DNA of 48,806 nt. It comes from Candidatus Viridilinea mediisalina. Lineage in GTDB: Bacteria > Chloroflexota > Chloroflexia > Chloroflexales > Chloroflexaceae. Under the pieces are notes generated by a model that made no database searches, was not told where the DNA came from, and saw only the letters and a list, made by a program, of their open reading frames with translations. Positions 1-8,855 of this stretch are shown here, one piece after another. A program made the position numbers and the translations under genes. Every line of letters starts with the position of its first letter. Positions within the stretch are counted from its first letter, which is position 1. The stretch lies in contig NZ_NQWI01000031.1 in the NCBI RefSeq assembly GCF_002532535.1, positions 1 through 48,806 of the forward strand, read 5' to 3'.

Positions 1-97
1 ACAATCTGCAATCTGCAATCTGCAATCTGCAATCTGCAATCTGCAATCTGCAATCTGCAATCTGCAATCTGCAATCTGCAATCTGCAATCTGCAATC
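1..97. repeat. 7-bp tandem repeat array (CAATCTG)n, about 13.7 copies
   Basis: Nearly perfect tandem copies of the heptamer CAATCTG run from the left edge of the window to position 97. This is the longest of six arrays of this heptamer in the window. Read on the minus strand it is GATTGCA repeated, beginning 3 bp after the stop codon of the neighbouring kinase. That is the same gene-to-array orientation as at 8667, 18089, 30187 and 40096. The array runs off the window, so its true length and whether a conserved head follows are unknown. Confidence 0.95.
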
Positions 98-100
98 GTA

Positions 101-2434
101 TCACTCCACCTCCTCTACCCTCACCGCCTCACTGGGCGGTTGGAGTGGGAGACAGAGGGTAAAGCTTGAGCCCCGCGATGGCTGGCTGGTGACGGTGATC
201 GATCCGCCGAGCAGGGCTGCGAGTTGACGGCTGAGCGTGAGCCCTAAGCCTAGCCCGCCGTAGCGCCGCGTGTGCGAGCCATCCGCTTGGGTAAAGTCGG
301 TGAAGATTGCTTTCATTTGATCCTCACTCATTCCGATGCCGGTGTCACTCACAGTGAAGAGGATACAGTCCAGGTTTTCACAACATTCCCGATGCTGCTG
401 CATCTCGACGCCACGCTGAACCCGCAGGGTAATTTCGCCCCCTTGGGTAAATTTGCAGGCGTTGTTGATCAGATGCAGCATGATTTGGCGCAATTTGCCC
501 AAGTCGGTCACCACTAGGCCCAAGTCGTCGCTACACTCAAGGTGGAAGCTGTTGCCCTGCTCGCTGGCCATGTAGCGTGCGGTGGAGGCAAGGTTAAAGG
601 CGAGGGTGGACATATCTACCGGGCCAAGGTGGAGACGCGCTTGGCCCGCTTCGAGCCGCGAGAGGTCGAGCAGGTTGTTCACCAGGGCCAGCAGTTGGCG
701 TCCCGCGCTGCTGATCTGACCAAGTGGCCTGGCCAGATCGCCCACGCCCCGGCTATCCACCTGTTCACCGAGCATCTCGCTATAGCCAATAATCGTGTTC
801 AGGGGGGTACGCAATTCATGACTCATCGCCGCGAGGAAGGTACTCTTGGCCCGACTGGCCGCTTCGGCCTGTTCGGCCAACTGGCGCTGGGTTTCATACA
901 TCTGGGCATTGCGCAGCGCCAACGCAATCTGGCCTGCGACGGTACGCATGAGGGTAACATGTTCAGCCTGAAAGTAGTAGGGCTGCTCATGGGTTAAGGT
1001 CAGGACACCGAGGACACGTGGACCTGCGATGATCGGCACAGCCATGGCCGAGCCCACCTGGTAAGGTTGGTCGGGCAGTGTCACCCAACGCGGATCGTTG
1101 GCCACATTATCGGCCACTGCCACTTCACGCTCGCGCACAGCCCAACCGGCCAGCCCGACATCAAGCACGCGGCCAACCAGAGCCTGCACCGCCTCCGGGC
1201 GTACCTCACTGCGTACCAGCACACTCTGGATCACCATGGTCGCTTCAGCAAAGAGGAAGATACTCCCTGGTCGCGTATCGGTCAGCTCACCCACCACATC
1301 CAACACTCCGCGCAGCGTCTCATTGAGCGTCGGATTGCCGCCTACCGCTTGGGCTACCGCAGCCAAACCAGCAAAGAGTTCTTTCTGTGCCCGGAGTTGC
1401 TCCTCGGTTGCTTTACGCTCAGTAATCTCACGCAAGACCACCAAGCAGCCCAAGGCGCTACCGTTGCTACTCCGCAGCCAGTCGCGGTGCAGATCATAGA
1501 TCTGCACATCCATCCCTGTAGCCAAATACAACTCTTGGTTATCTTCATCCCGCGCAAGCGCCGCTGCCAGGGGTGGGGCAACCTCGGTCACCGCATGGCC
1601 CAACGCGGCATCAAGGTTGGTGGTAAAGATGCGTTGGGCGGCAGGGTTCATATCGGCCACATGACCAGAAGCGTCCAGCACCATCAAACCATCAGCCATT
1701 GCCTCAACACTCTGGTAACGGGCAATTGGCACAATCGTCAGCATGTGCGAACGGTAACCCGCCCATGCCATCAGCAGGGCGCTGAAGCCAAACGAAAGGG
1801 ATGTCAGGTCAAGGTGGTGAATCGGGCTCAGGTTGGTAAGATAGAGCAGATTGCTGAGCATAGGCAAGAGCGCGGCCACTACCATATAGCGCGCATGTGT
1901 ACGGTAGGGTGGCGCAGCCCGCCAAGCCATATTGAGCATTAACAGCAAGCCACCTACCAATAGATGGTAGGAATAGAGCAAGTGTACCCAAAACCACGGC
2001 CCTCGCTCAACAACAATGAGTTGAAAACTGCCTACTGCAACAAACTCCACCCTCAGCCAGAAGAGGCTATGCAGATCATTTGTCCAGACGAGCAGATTAG
2101 TCAGCAGCGGAACCAGCATGAGCAGCAGCGGCAGGCGCCGACTCTCCGCCCTCGGATGGCCGCTATAACTCAGCGCAAACAGCAACCAGAAGACCGGCGC
2201 TGTGGTACTGGATAGATGCTGCAAGCGCCCCCAGAGCAACGAAGTTGCCGCATCAAGGCTAACCAACTCTTGGGCATAGGCACACGACCACCACCCCAGG
2301 CTCAGCATGAGCAGCGTAAAGCTCAGACTCCCTCGGGTATGCAGGTACATTGCCCACGCCCCCATGCCAGCCGTCAAAATGGCGACGCAGATCAGCGCTA
2401 GGGCGAAAAAAACTTCTGGTTGTATGTCGAGCAT
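101..2434 (-). CDS. Membrane-bound PAS-GAF sensor histidine kinase
   Basis: A 777-residue hybrid of a membrane sensor and a cytoplasmic kinase. Residues 1 to about 235 hold seven or eight hydrophobic segments of the kind seen in 7TM histidine-kinase input modules. A PAS domain (about 240-345) and a GAF domain (about 355-515) follow. The HisKA dimerisation helix has the phospho-accepting His539 in MSHELRTPLN. The C-terminal ATPase has an N box (INNACKFTQGG), G1 (DTGIGM) and G2 (GLGLGLTLSRQL), so the kinase looks complete. It should autophosphorylate and pass phosphate to a response regulator that is not adjacent. The gene is divergent from the ROK gene, and its stop codon lies 3 bp from a heptamer array. 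The ligand sensed cannot be read from the sequence. Confidence 0.93.
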   Translation of the reverse strand: MLDIQPEVFFALALICVAILTAGMGAWAMYLHTRGSLSFTLLMLSLGWWSCAYAQELVSLDAATSLLWGRLQHLSSTTAPVFWLLFALSYSGHPRAESRRLPLLLMLVPLLTNLLVWTNDLHSLFWLRVEFVAVGSFQLIVVERGPWFWVHLLYSYHLLVGGLLLMLNMAWRAAPPYRTHARYMVVAALLPMLSNLLYLTNLSPIHHLDLTSLSFGFSALLMAWAGYRSHMLTIVPIARYQSVEAMADGLMVLDASGHVADMNPAAQRIFTTNLDAALGHAVTEVAPPLAAALARDEDNQELYLATGMDVQIYDLHRDWLRSSNGSALGCLVVLREITERKATEEQLRAQKELFAGLAAVAQAVGGNPTLNETLRGVLDVVGELTDTRPGSIFLFAEATMVIQSVLVRSEVRPEAVQALVGRVLDVGLAGWAVREREVAVADNVANDPRWVTLPDQPYQVGSAMAVPIIAGPRVLGVLTLTHEQPYYFQAEHVTLMRTVAGQIALALRNAQMYETQRQLAEQAEAASRAKSTFLAAMSHELRTPLNTIIGYSEMLGEQVDSRGVGDLARPLGQISSAGRQLLALVNNLLDLSRLEAGQARLHLGPVDMSTLAFNLASTARYMASEQGNSFHLECSDDLGLVVTDLGKLRQIMLHLINNACKFTQGGEITLRVQRGVEMQQHRECCENLDCILFTVSDTGIGMSEDQMKAIFTDFTQADGSHTRRYGGLGLGLTLSRQLAALLGGSITVTSQPSRGSSFTLCLPLQPPSEAVRVEEVE

Positions 2435-2547
2435 ATACTAGTTTGCATGTGTACCATGCGATTGTAACGCAGATTTTGTGCTTGGGCAATACTGATTGGG
2501 GGTTCGGCATAGCGAATGGAGCGTAACCCCAACAAGCTACCAGGGTA

Positions 2548-2556
2548 TGCTATAAT
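2548..2556 (+). promoter_or_regulatory. Extended -10 promoter candidate (TGCTATAAT)
   Basis: TGCTATAAT is a perfect extended -10 element about 55 bp before the ROK start codon, in the divergent spacer. No good -35 hexamer lies 17 bp upstream, which suits an extended -10 promoter. The same nine bases recur before peptide deformylase at 46433-46441, and a close relative (TGCTATACT) lies before oleB. Confidence 0.5.
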
Positions 2557-2611
2557 CAAGCCTGGCGGGGATATTCCCGTTCTGCTTGCTGTGCATGAAA
2601 GGAGGCCAATG

Positions 2612-3580
2612 ATGGCCGAATTGCAGACGCTCATTCAGGATCGCTTGGCCCAAAATCGCTGGGGGATGCTCGGCAATCAGGGCCATATCCTTGGCGTTGA
2701 CGTCGGCAGCTATGGCTTGCGTGCTGCGCTCGTTGATCTCCATAATCATACCCTCACTACTGCCCATACCGAGCTTGCCAGCGGCAGTCCTGATGAGAGT
2801 GTTGCATGTGCGCTTGATTTGGCGCGTGATCTGCTTGCTCAGGCTAACGTAACCACCGAGCGCCTTGTGCGTGTTGGGGTTGGCTTTAGTGGCCCGGTAG
2901 ACCGACGCTATGGGGTGGTACGCCTGGCTCCGCGTGATCCCCGGTGGGAGAATTTTCCCCTCCAAGAACGCTTCGAGCAGGCTTTTGATGCGGTGACCCT
3001 GATTGATAATGATGCGAATCTGATTGCGCTCGCGGAAGCGACCTTTGGCGCTGGGGCTGGACGTAAGCACCTCTTCTATATGCACCTGAGTAGTGGTGTG
3101 GGTGGCGGCCTTGTCCTCAATGGCCACCTCTACCATGGGGCTACGTCTACCGCTGGTGAGATTGGCCACGCGGTGGTTGGCCATGGCTGGGACGGTACGG
3201 GTCGCCCTGAAATGCTGGAAGAGTTGGTTTCGATTCGCGGCCTGCTGGCCCGTGCTGCTCGCCTTGGCCTTGAAACCCAGAACCTTGAAACGCTCTTTAC
3301 CGCTGACCCCATTGGAAACCAAGTTATCCAAGAGACGGTTGACCTGATTGCGACCCGCTGTGCCCAAACGGTCGCTCTGGTTGATCCCGAAATGGTTGTC
3401 CTCGGTGGGATTGTGGTGCGTATCGGTGGTGATGCCTTTGTGCATGCGATTGCCACGAAGGTCAATGACTTTATTGCCCCTAAGTTCGCTCGTCCCTTGC
3501 CCGTGGTGGCCTCGATTCTTGGGCCTAATAGCGTTAGTATTGGTGCGATTGCAACCGCTTTGGATAGTCTGTCGAATTGA
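2612..3580 (+). CDS. ROK-family protein (sugar-kinase-like) without the zinc motif
   Basis: A 322-residue ROK (repressor, ORF, kinase) family protein without a DNA-binding helix-turn-helix. The phosphate-binding segment GVDVGSYGLRAALVDL near the N-terminus, GVGFSGPVD, and IDNDANLIALAEA with the expected catalytic aspartate support the sugar-kinase fold. The usual CxCGxxGCxE zinc loop after GEIGH is absent: here GEIGHAVV is followed by GHGWDGTGRPEMLEELVS. It may therefore be a divergent kinase or a non-enzymatic regulator. ATG codons at 2609 and 2612 follow GGAGG at 2601-2605; the second has the better spacing. The open frame extends upstream to 2516 but has no ribosome site there. The small protein at 3608 follows 27 bp later, probably in one transcript. 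Confidence 0.85.
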   Translation: MAELQTLIQDRLAQNRWGMLGNQGHILGVDVGSYGLRAALVDLHNHTLTTAHTELASGSPDESVACALDLARDLLAQANVTTERLVRVGVGFSGPVDRRYGVVRLAPRDPRWENFPLQERFEQAFDAVTLIDNDANLIALAEATFGAGAGRKHLFYMHLSSGVGGGLVLNGHLYHGATSTAGEIGHAVVGHGWDGTGRPEMLEELVSIRGLLARAARLGLETQNLETLFTADPIGNQVIQETVDLIATRCAQTVALVDPEMVVLGGIVVRIGGDAFVHAIATKVNDFIAPKFARPLPVVASILGPNSVSIGAIATALDSLSN

Positions 3581-3607
3581 TGTAAACGTATATGCTCTGG
3601 GGGTCTG

Positions 3608-3757
3608 ATGGATGCCAAGATGATTAGCTTTGGTGAAACTGCAACCGATAAACTGTTGCAGTGGTTGCGCTCTTCGGGTGAGCCGAAGGATATTGATGAA
3701 CTGCTGCGCCAGTACCTCGTGATCCTTAGCAAATTGGTGATGGAGGATAGTGAATGA
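3608..3757 (+). CDS. Small helical protein, 49 aa, function unknown
   Basis: An open frame reading MDAKMISFGETATDKLLQWL and continuing to 49 residues, ending MEDSE. It is rich in Leu, Asp and Glu and looks like two amphipathic helices. Its stop codon overlaps the start of the next gene in an ATGA arrangement (3754-3757), which indicates translational coupling. I recognise no family. The coupling, the bacterial-looking composition and the position between two good genes suggest a real gene, possibly a small partner of the 713-residue protein downstream. Confidence 0.65.
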   Translation: MDAKMISFGETATDKLLQWLRSSGEPKDIDELLRQYLVILSKLVMEDSE

Positions 3758-5895
3758 CCGCCGCTCCCCCTATGGAGTCTACCGACCAGCAAGCGCTGGC
3801 CGATGAAATTTTTCGCCTGATGGTGGCCCAGGGTGGGCTCTTTGCTGTTGATGCCCCGATTCGTCAGTCGCTCGCGCATCTGACAACCTTTATGGCTCGG
3901 CGCCATCAGCGCGATGAGCCTACGATGTCCGCTGCGATTGAGGCTGCCCTGCGTGATGATCAGCGTTTTGCCCGTGAACAAGTGGATGGTCAGGTTCATT
4001 TTGTGACGTCGCGCCAAGGGCGGTATGTGGCGCGTGATGATACCGATACGCATAGCTTTCGGCAGCGTTTGCACGATCCTGAACAACCGCTGCCCATAGA
4101 TGATATTAGTGTGGTGGTTTCGACCTCGCGCCCGGCGATTACGACCGTTGAGCCGGTCTTTATTTCTGATTATTGGCAGGTTCAGGTGGGGGCTCTTGCC
4201 GCACCTGAGCCTGAAGAGTATGCGTCTGAAGGTGAGCAGCCGGTGACTGAGGTGGAACCAGTACCGCTTGATCCGCTTGGGGGAGCTCCAACACCGTCTG
4301 AGTTTGTCCTTGCCGAAATCGAGGCCGAAAGCGCTGAACCTGATGTGCAGCCTGAGCCATCTGCATTTGCGCCTGAGCCTGAAATACTGCCTGCCGCTGA
4401 AGCCTTGGAGCAGGCCGAACCATCTGTGCTTGCGCCTGAGCCTGAGGAGCTCCCAGTTGCGGCTGAAGCGCCTGTGGCCCCAGAGCAACCGTTTGAAGCA
4501 CCTCGCCCCGTGGTGCCTGAGCCGCCCGCTCAGCCGCTTGAGCCGGTGCCACCGCCCCCGCCCCCCCGCTCGGCCTACGAACGCTCAACGGTCTTTACCC
4601 TGGCCGATGGCAGCGCGATTGATCTGCGTCGCCCGCTTGATGAGTTGCTGGCTGAACATGGGCCTGCCTTGCGTCAAGCCCTGGTCGAGAAGATTGAGCA
4701 AGACCCCCTCGGGCGTATTGTGAGCTTTGGCTCGCGCTTCTTCCCTGAAGCGAATGTGATCAATTTGGGGAAGAATGATCTGCGTAAAATTCGTGAGTAT
4801 ATCAATGAACGGGGTGAACCGCTCCTCGATAGCGAATTGATCGCGGATATCTTCTACCATAATGCCCGCCAGTCTGATTATGAGGGCTGGCTCTTCTCGC
4901 TGAACTATCGCCTCTACCGCGAGAAGGACTTTGAGTTTGTTGGGGTCGAAGGTGTTAACCTCTGGTCGGCGAAGGGGCTGCCCAACATCGGAGGCAAACG
5001 TGTCAAGGCCGCCGAGATGGGGCAGTTGACCTCGTATCTGGTCGAGGGCTTTGATGATAGCGCCGAACCGGATGAGCTTGAATTGATTGATGCTGAAGGT
5101 AGTCTGACCCTGACGCTGCCCTTCTTCTCGTGGGAGTATGGGGTGCTGCCGTTGACGGCGAGTATCCAGGCGTTGCTGCCTCCGCCAGCGCTGCCCGACC
5201 AGCGTAGTGCGGTGTTGCGCTTCGATTCGCTGCAACACTTCTCCTCTACGCTTGTGGAGGTGCGCTACCCCACCGGCAATCGCGGTGGCTGGTTGCAAGG
5301 GTTGGAGGAGTTCTTCCATGAGCATCTGGTGCCCGGCGCAGTGATCACCCTGAGTCGTGGCACGGAGCCGAATCTCTTCGTCATCGGCTATGATGAGCTT
5401 GAGGAACACGAGGAGCGGATCCTTACCCTCGATGAGAAGAAGAATAAGCTCGGCTTTACCAACTTTACCTACTATGCCGCAGTTGATGCCGGTCTGCTGC
5501 CCAATCAGACGCGCTTCCCCCGGCTCAATCGCCTCAAGTCGTTCCCTATGGGCGAACGGCGCAAGGCTGAAATGGTGCTGGAGCATGTCGCCGAGGTGAT
5601 GGGCGAACAGGTGGGGAGCCGTGAGGCACCGCGCTATGCCGTGAAGCTTGATGATCTCTTTGTTGCCTTTAATGTCTTGCGCCCCGGTTCGTTGGCCCTT
5701 ATTCGGCATCTGATTCAGCAGCATGAGCAGTTTGAACCTGATGCGACGACGCCCGATCTCTTCTCTTTCACACCAGCCCTCAGTGGCGATGATGAGGATG
5801 AAGAGGAGGAGGAGTTGAGTTTGACCGATATTATGAGCGATCCAGAGCCGACCCCCCGTCGCTATGGCGGTCGCTATACCGATGATGATGAATGA
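3754..5895 (+). CDS. Unknown 713-aa protein with winged-helix-like ends and Pro/Glu linker
   Basis: I do not recognise a named family. Residues 10-110 (IFRLMVAQGGLFAVDAPIRQ and onward) look like a small winged-helix fold. Residues about 150-280 form a low-complexity linker of Pro, Glu and Ala with repeated PEPE-type motifs. Residues about 280-670 form a conserved-looking globular part, including NLGKNDLRKIREYINERGEP, which resembles a second winged helix. The C-terminus is an acidic tail (DDEDEEEEE). Such an architecture could be a chromatin- or nucleic-acid-associated scaffold, but that is inference. It is translationally coupled to the 49-aa gene upstream (ATGA), and its 3' end overlaps the start of the HEAT-repeat gene, so the three form a tight unit. 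Confidence 0.8.
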   Translation: MTAAPPMESTDQQALADEIFRLMVAQGGLFAVDAPIRQSLAHLTTFMARRHQRDEPTMSAAIEAALRDDQRFAREQVDGQVHFVTSRQGRYVARDDTDTHSFRQRLHDPEQPLPIDDISVVVSTSRPAITTVEPVFISDYWQVQVGALAAPEPEEYASEGEQPVTEVEPVPLDPLGGAPTPSEFVLAEIEAESAEPDVQPEPSAFAPEPEILPAAEALEQAEPSVLAPEPEELPVAAEAPVAPEQPFEAPRPVVPEPPAQPLEPVPPPPPPRSAYERSTVFTLADGSAIDLRRPLDELLAEHGPALRQALVEKIEQDPLGRIVSFGSRFFPEANVINLGKNDLRKIREYINERGEPLLDSELIADIFYHNARQSDYEGWLFSLNYRLYREKDFEFVGVEGVNLWSAKGLPNIGGKRVKAAEMGQLTSYLVEGFDDSAEPDELELIDAEGSLTLTLPFFSWEYGVLPLTASIQALLPPPALPDQRSAVLRFDSLQHFSSTLVEVRYPTGNRGGWLQGLEEFFHEHLVPGAVITLSRGTEPNLFVIGYDELEEHEERILTLDEKKNKLGFTNFTYYAAVDAGLLPNQTRFPRLNRLKSFPMGERRKAEMVLEHVAEVMGEQVGSREAPRYAVKLDDLFVAFNVLRPGSLALIRHLIQQHEQFEPDATTPDLFSFTPALSGDDEDEEEEELSLTDIMSDPEPTPRRYGGRYTDDDE

Positions 5896-6817
5896 GACTT
5901 TGCAGAGCTTGGAATCCCGGTTGGCCCCCCTTGGTGACGTGGGGCGGCCACTGGCCCATCATGATCTGAAGCTGCTCTCGGCCCTCGACCACGAGGGTCT
6001 GGGTGGCTTTTGGCAGGTTTGGCGTGAATTTCCCGCTGAACGCCGCCTCGAAGTTGTGCAGGCGCTTGATGCGCTGAGTGAAGATAATATTGACCTCGAT
6101 TTTCACCCGGTGCTGCGGGCCTGCCTGAGTGATCCAGATGATCTTGTACGCGCCGCAGCCGTCGCTGGCCTCTGGGAGGACGAGAGCGAGCGCACAATGG
6201 AGCGCTTCCTCGCCATGCTTGATGATGATGCCGGGCCGGTGCGCGCTGCCGCGACGATCGCATTGGCCCGTTTTGCCTATCGTGCTGAAATTGGCACGCT
6301 GTCCGTATCCACGGGGCAACGGCTGCTCACTGAGTTGCTGCGGGTCACCGTTGATCCTGAACAACCCCTTGAGGTGCGACGGCGTGCAGTTGAAGCCCTG
6401 GGCTACTTCGCCAATTCACGCGAAGCTCAGGCTGAAATTGGTCGCGCCTATGCCCACGCTGAGTTGGCCATGCGCGAGAGTGCGATCCTTGCTATGGGCC
6501 GCTCGATGCGGCCTACATGGTTCCCCTATATCGAACGTGAATTGCAGAGCCCCGCTCCCTCGCTGCGCTATGAGGCCGCCCGCGCGGTGGGTGAGTTGGC
6601 TGAAGATGGCCGCCCACTGCTTACGGCGCTCTTGCCCCTCGTAGATGATGATCTTGAGATCTCCTTGGCATCAATTTGGGCGCTGGGTCAGGTTGGTGGC
6701 CCCAATGCGAAACGCATCCTCGAACGGCTGGCCCGCTCCCAAGAGCCTTCGCGGCGCCAAGCGGCTCATGATGCGCTTGCTGAGTTGAACCTTGAGGATG
6801 TCGATCCATACTTCTGA
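5882..6817 (+). CDS. HEAT-repeat protein
   Basis: About 311 residues, made almost entirely of paired helices of the HEAT/PBS-lyase type. Repeats such as DDLVRAAAVAGLWEDE, AGPVRAAATIALARF, LEVRRRAVEALGYF and PSLRYEAARAVGELAEDG are easy to see. These form curved protein-binding solenoids with no catalytic activity of their own. The start is uncertain because three consecutive ATGs (5882, 5885, 5888) all lie inside the last codons of the preceding gene. The overlap implies coupled translation. It probably acts with the 713-residue protein, but the partner is not identifiable from the sequence. Confidence 0.85.
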   Translation: MMMNETLQSLESRLAPLGDVGRPLAHHDLKLLSALDHEGLGGFWQVWREFPAERRLEVVQALDALSEDNIDLDFHPVLRACLSDPDDLVRAAAVAGLWEDESERTMERFLAMLDDDAGPVRAAATIALARFAYRAEIGTLSVSTGQRLLTELLRVTVDPEQPLEVRRRAVEALGYFANSREAQAEIGRAYAHAELAMRESAILAMGRSMRPTWFPYIERELQSPAPSLRYEAARAVGELAEDGRPLLTALLPLVDDDLEISLASIWALGQVGGPNAKRILERLARSQEPSRRQAAHDALAELNLEDVDPYF

Positions 6818-7604
6818 TCTGGCGCAACTGGTTGCACCCTACGCCCATATCTTCCTTGCGCCCCACCTCGATGATGCGGCGCTCTCGTGTGGCGGCCTGA
6901 TTGCCCAGCTTACCAGCCAAGACGAGGCGGTGCTGGTGGTCAATCTCTGTAGCGGGAGCCCTCCGCCCGATGCGGGCTTGAGTGGCTTTGCCGCCGCGAT
7001 GCATGAGCGCTGGGCCTTGCCCGACCATGAGGTGGTGCGTCTGCGCCGTGCGGAGGATGCCGCTGCCCTTGATCTGCTCGCTGCCGATAGCTACCATTTG
7101 GCGTGGCTCGATGCGATCTACCGCATGCCCGACAGCTATGCCACCAATGAACAACTCTTTGGCCCCGTCGTGCCCACCGATCCGCTGGTGCGCCAGGTGG
7201 CCCCCCAACTTGCCAACCTGGCCGCCCGCTTTCCCAGCGCAACCTTCTATGCGCCCTTGGGGGTGGGGCATCATGTAGACCACCAGATTGCCCATCGTGC
7301 CGCCCATGCGCTGGCTCACCAAGGTTGTGCGCTGGCCTACTACGAAGATTTTCCCTACGTTGCGACCGCCGGGGCGTTGCTGCAACGCCTCAATGCGTTG
7401 GGCGATGAGGTTGCTTTTCAGCCGGTGGTGCAGAGCATTGATGCTACCTTGCCCCGCAAGTTGGCCGCTATTGCGGCCTATCGCAGCCAAATTGGCATGC
7501 TCTTTGGGGATTGCGCTACGATGGAAACGACGGTGAAGAACTATGCCGCTGGCTTGGCTAGGCCAGGCAGTAGCTATGCTGAACGCCTCTGGATACCTCA
7601 GTGA
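6798..7604 (+). CDS. PIG-L/LmbE-family deacetylase
   Basis: A 268-residue member of the PIG-L/LmbE metal-dependent N-deacetylase family, which acts on N-acetylglucosaminyl lipids, mycothiol or bacillithiol precursors and similar substrates. The zinc-binding APHLDDAALSCGG segment (family AHPDD motif) is near the N-terminus, and the second histidine motif GVGHHVDHQIAH is present. The exact substrate cannot be told. The ATG at 6798 is preferred to the TTG at 6792. The start overlaps the end of the HEAT gene by 20 bp, and the stop overlaps the GTG of the FemAB-like gene, so these genes are co-translated. The context with FemAB-like and MurE genes favours an envelope-related role. Confidence 0.88.
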   Translation: MSIHTSDLAQLVAPYAHIFLAPHLDDAALSCGGLIAQLTSQDEAVLVVNLCSGSPPPDAGLSGFAAAMHERWALPDHEVVRLRRAEDAAALDLLAADSYHLAWLDAIYRMPDSYATNEQLFGPVVPTDPLVRQVAPQLANLAARFPSATFYAPLGVGHHVDHQIAHRAAHALAHQGCALAYYEDFPYVATAGALLQRLNALGDEVAFQPVVQSIDATLPRKLAAIAAYRSQIGMLFGDCATMETTVKNYAAGLARPGSSYAERLWIPQ

Positions 7605-8671
7605 CCACACCTTCTTCCTCAACCCATGCCCTCGCGCTGCTTGAACCCACTACGGCAGCTTGGGATGCCTTTGTGCAAACGCACCCGCATGGCAATCTGC
7701 TGCAGCAGAGCCATTGGGGGGCGCTGAAAGCCAGCTTTGGTTGGCAGGTGCGCCACCTAGCGGTCTGCAATGGGCAGGGAACCCTGCTGGCTGGTGCCCA
7801 ACTGCTCATACGCTCGCGCTCTGGCCTGAGTCTGGCCTATACGCCACGCGGCCCCCTCTTTGCTCCGCAAGCCCATGTGAATCGGCTGTTGCTCAATGGG
7901 CTCAAGCGCGTGGCGCGGCGTGCCCGTGCGATCTTGTTGCGCCTCGAACCGCCCCTGCTTGAACATGATCCCCAGGCCGATAGCCTGCATACATGGCTGT
8001 TGCTGCAAGGACTGCGGAGCGCCGCGACCATTCAGCCACGCAGCAGCATCCATGTGGATCTGAACCAACCCGAAGCCAGCCTGCTGGCCAACTGCTCGAA
8101 GGGCCATCGTGCCGACATCCGGCGTGCCGGGCGCAATGGCGTCAGTGTGCGGGTGGGCAGCGCCGCCGATCTTGGCACCTTCCAAGCCATTATGGAAGCG
8201 ACAGGCCAGCGGGCGGGCTTTGCCGTGCATAGTGCCGCCTACCACCAGACCGCGTGGCAACGTTTCCAACCCAACGCACGCCTGTTGTTCGCTGAACAGC
8301 AGGGGCAACCCATTGCGGCCCATATGGTCTTTGCCGATGCCCGTGCGGGCCTCTACCTCTACAGTGGAGCCGATGAAACGGGGCTGCGCAGCGGGGCCAA
8401 CCACCTGCTCGCATGGGAGGCGCTCTGTTGGGCGCGCAACCTGGGTTGTCGCTACTACGATCTCTGGGGTATCCCCGATGCACTTGGGCGGGCAGCGGCA
8501 GCCCTCGATCCGGACACCCGCGCCAGCCTCGAAGCTGCCGCCGCGAGCGATCCGCTTCAGGGCGTCTACCGCTTCAAGAAGGGCTTTGGCGGGCGTGTGG
8601 TGCGCTATTTGCCCGCCTATGATCATGTGCTTCTCGCGCCGCTCTATGGGTTGGCTTTGCGTTTATTGTAG
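7601..8671 (+). CDS. FemAB-like aminoacyl/acyltransferase (GNAT fold)
   Basis: A 356-residue protein of the FemABX/lipid II peptidyl-transferase type: two GNAT-like halves, with motifs such as WDAFVQTHPHGNLLQQSHWG, a KGHRADIRRAGRNGV segment and YYDLWGIPD near the end. Family members add amino acids to the peptidoglycan side chain from aminoacyl-tRNA, or act as related acyltransferases. Start GTG at 7601 overlaps the lmbE stop (GTGA). The TAG stop at 8669-8671 falls inside the first copy of a TTGYAGA heptamer array, so the repeat supplies the stop codon. Immediately upstream of murE, so a cell-wall role is likely. Confidence 0.85.
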   Translation: MTTPSSSTHALALLEPTTAAWDAFVQTHPHGNLLQQSHWGALKASFGWQVRHLAVCNGQGTLLAGAQLLIRSRSGLSLAYTPRGPLFAPQAHVNRLLLNGLKRVARRARAILLRLEPPLLEHDPQADSLHTWLLLQGLRSAATIQPRSSIHVDLNQPEASLLANCSKGHRADIRRAGRNGVSVRVGSAADLGTFQAIMEATGQRAGFAVHSAAYHQTAWQRFQPNARLLFAEQQGQPIAAHMVFADARAGLYLYSGADETGLRSGANHLLAWEALCWARNLGCRYYDLWGIPDALGRAAAALDPDTRASLEAAAASDPLQGVYRFKKGFGGRVVRYLPAYDHVLLAPLYGLALRLL

Positions 8672-8808
8672 ATTGCAGATTGCAGATTGTAGATTGCAGA
8701 TTGCAGATTGTAGATTGCAGATTGTAGATTGTAGATTGCCGAACATGGCGTCCCAATGGGCTTTCGCGTTCTTGATAATGCGGCATGTTCAAGGGTAGTT
8801 GGTATTAC
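8667..8808 (+). repeat. Heptamer array plus conserved structured head
   Basis: About ten copies of GATTGYA (8667-8738) are followed by a conserved head (8739-8808). The head holds GAACATG (8741-8747) pairing with CATGTTC (8784-8790), and CCC (8752-8754) facing GGG (8758-8760) across an AAT loop. It ends in TTGGTATTAC (8799-8808), which equals a terminal repeat of the element at 20921-21032. The same head, with compensatory base changes, occurs at 18111-18185. The array begins inside the stop codon of the FemAB-like gene. Confidence 0.9.
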
Positions 8809-8855
8809 CTATTTTCTATTTCCTCGTTTCTGGATCCTTCCCCTAACGAAAAATC

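Noticed and set aside
1-97. Heptamer arrays as CRISPR
   Set aside because: The units are 7 bp, contiguous and without spacers; no cas genes are in the window.
542-1942. Long plus-strand open frames opposite the first kinase
   Set aside because: They are antisense to a gene with complete PAS, GAF, HisKA and ATPase motifs, and their translations show no family features.
3130-4488. 452-codon minus-strand frame opposite the 713-aa protein
   Set aside because: Its Arg-rich composition reflects the antisense of a Pro/Glu-rich linker; no ribosome site or motif.
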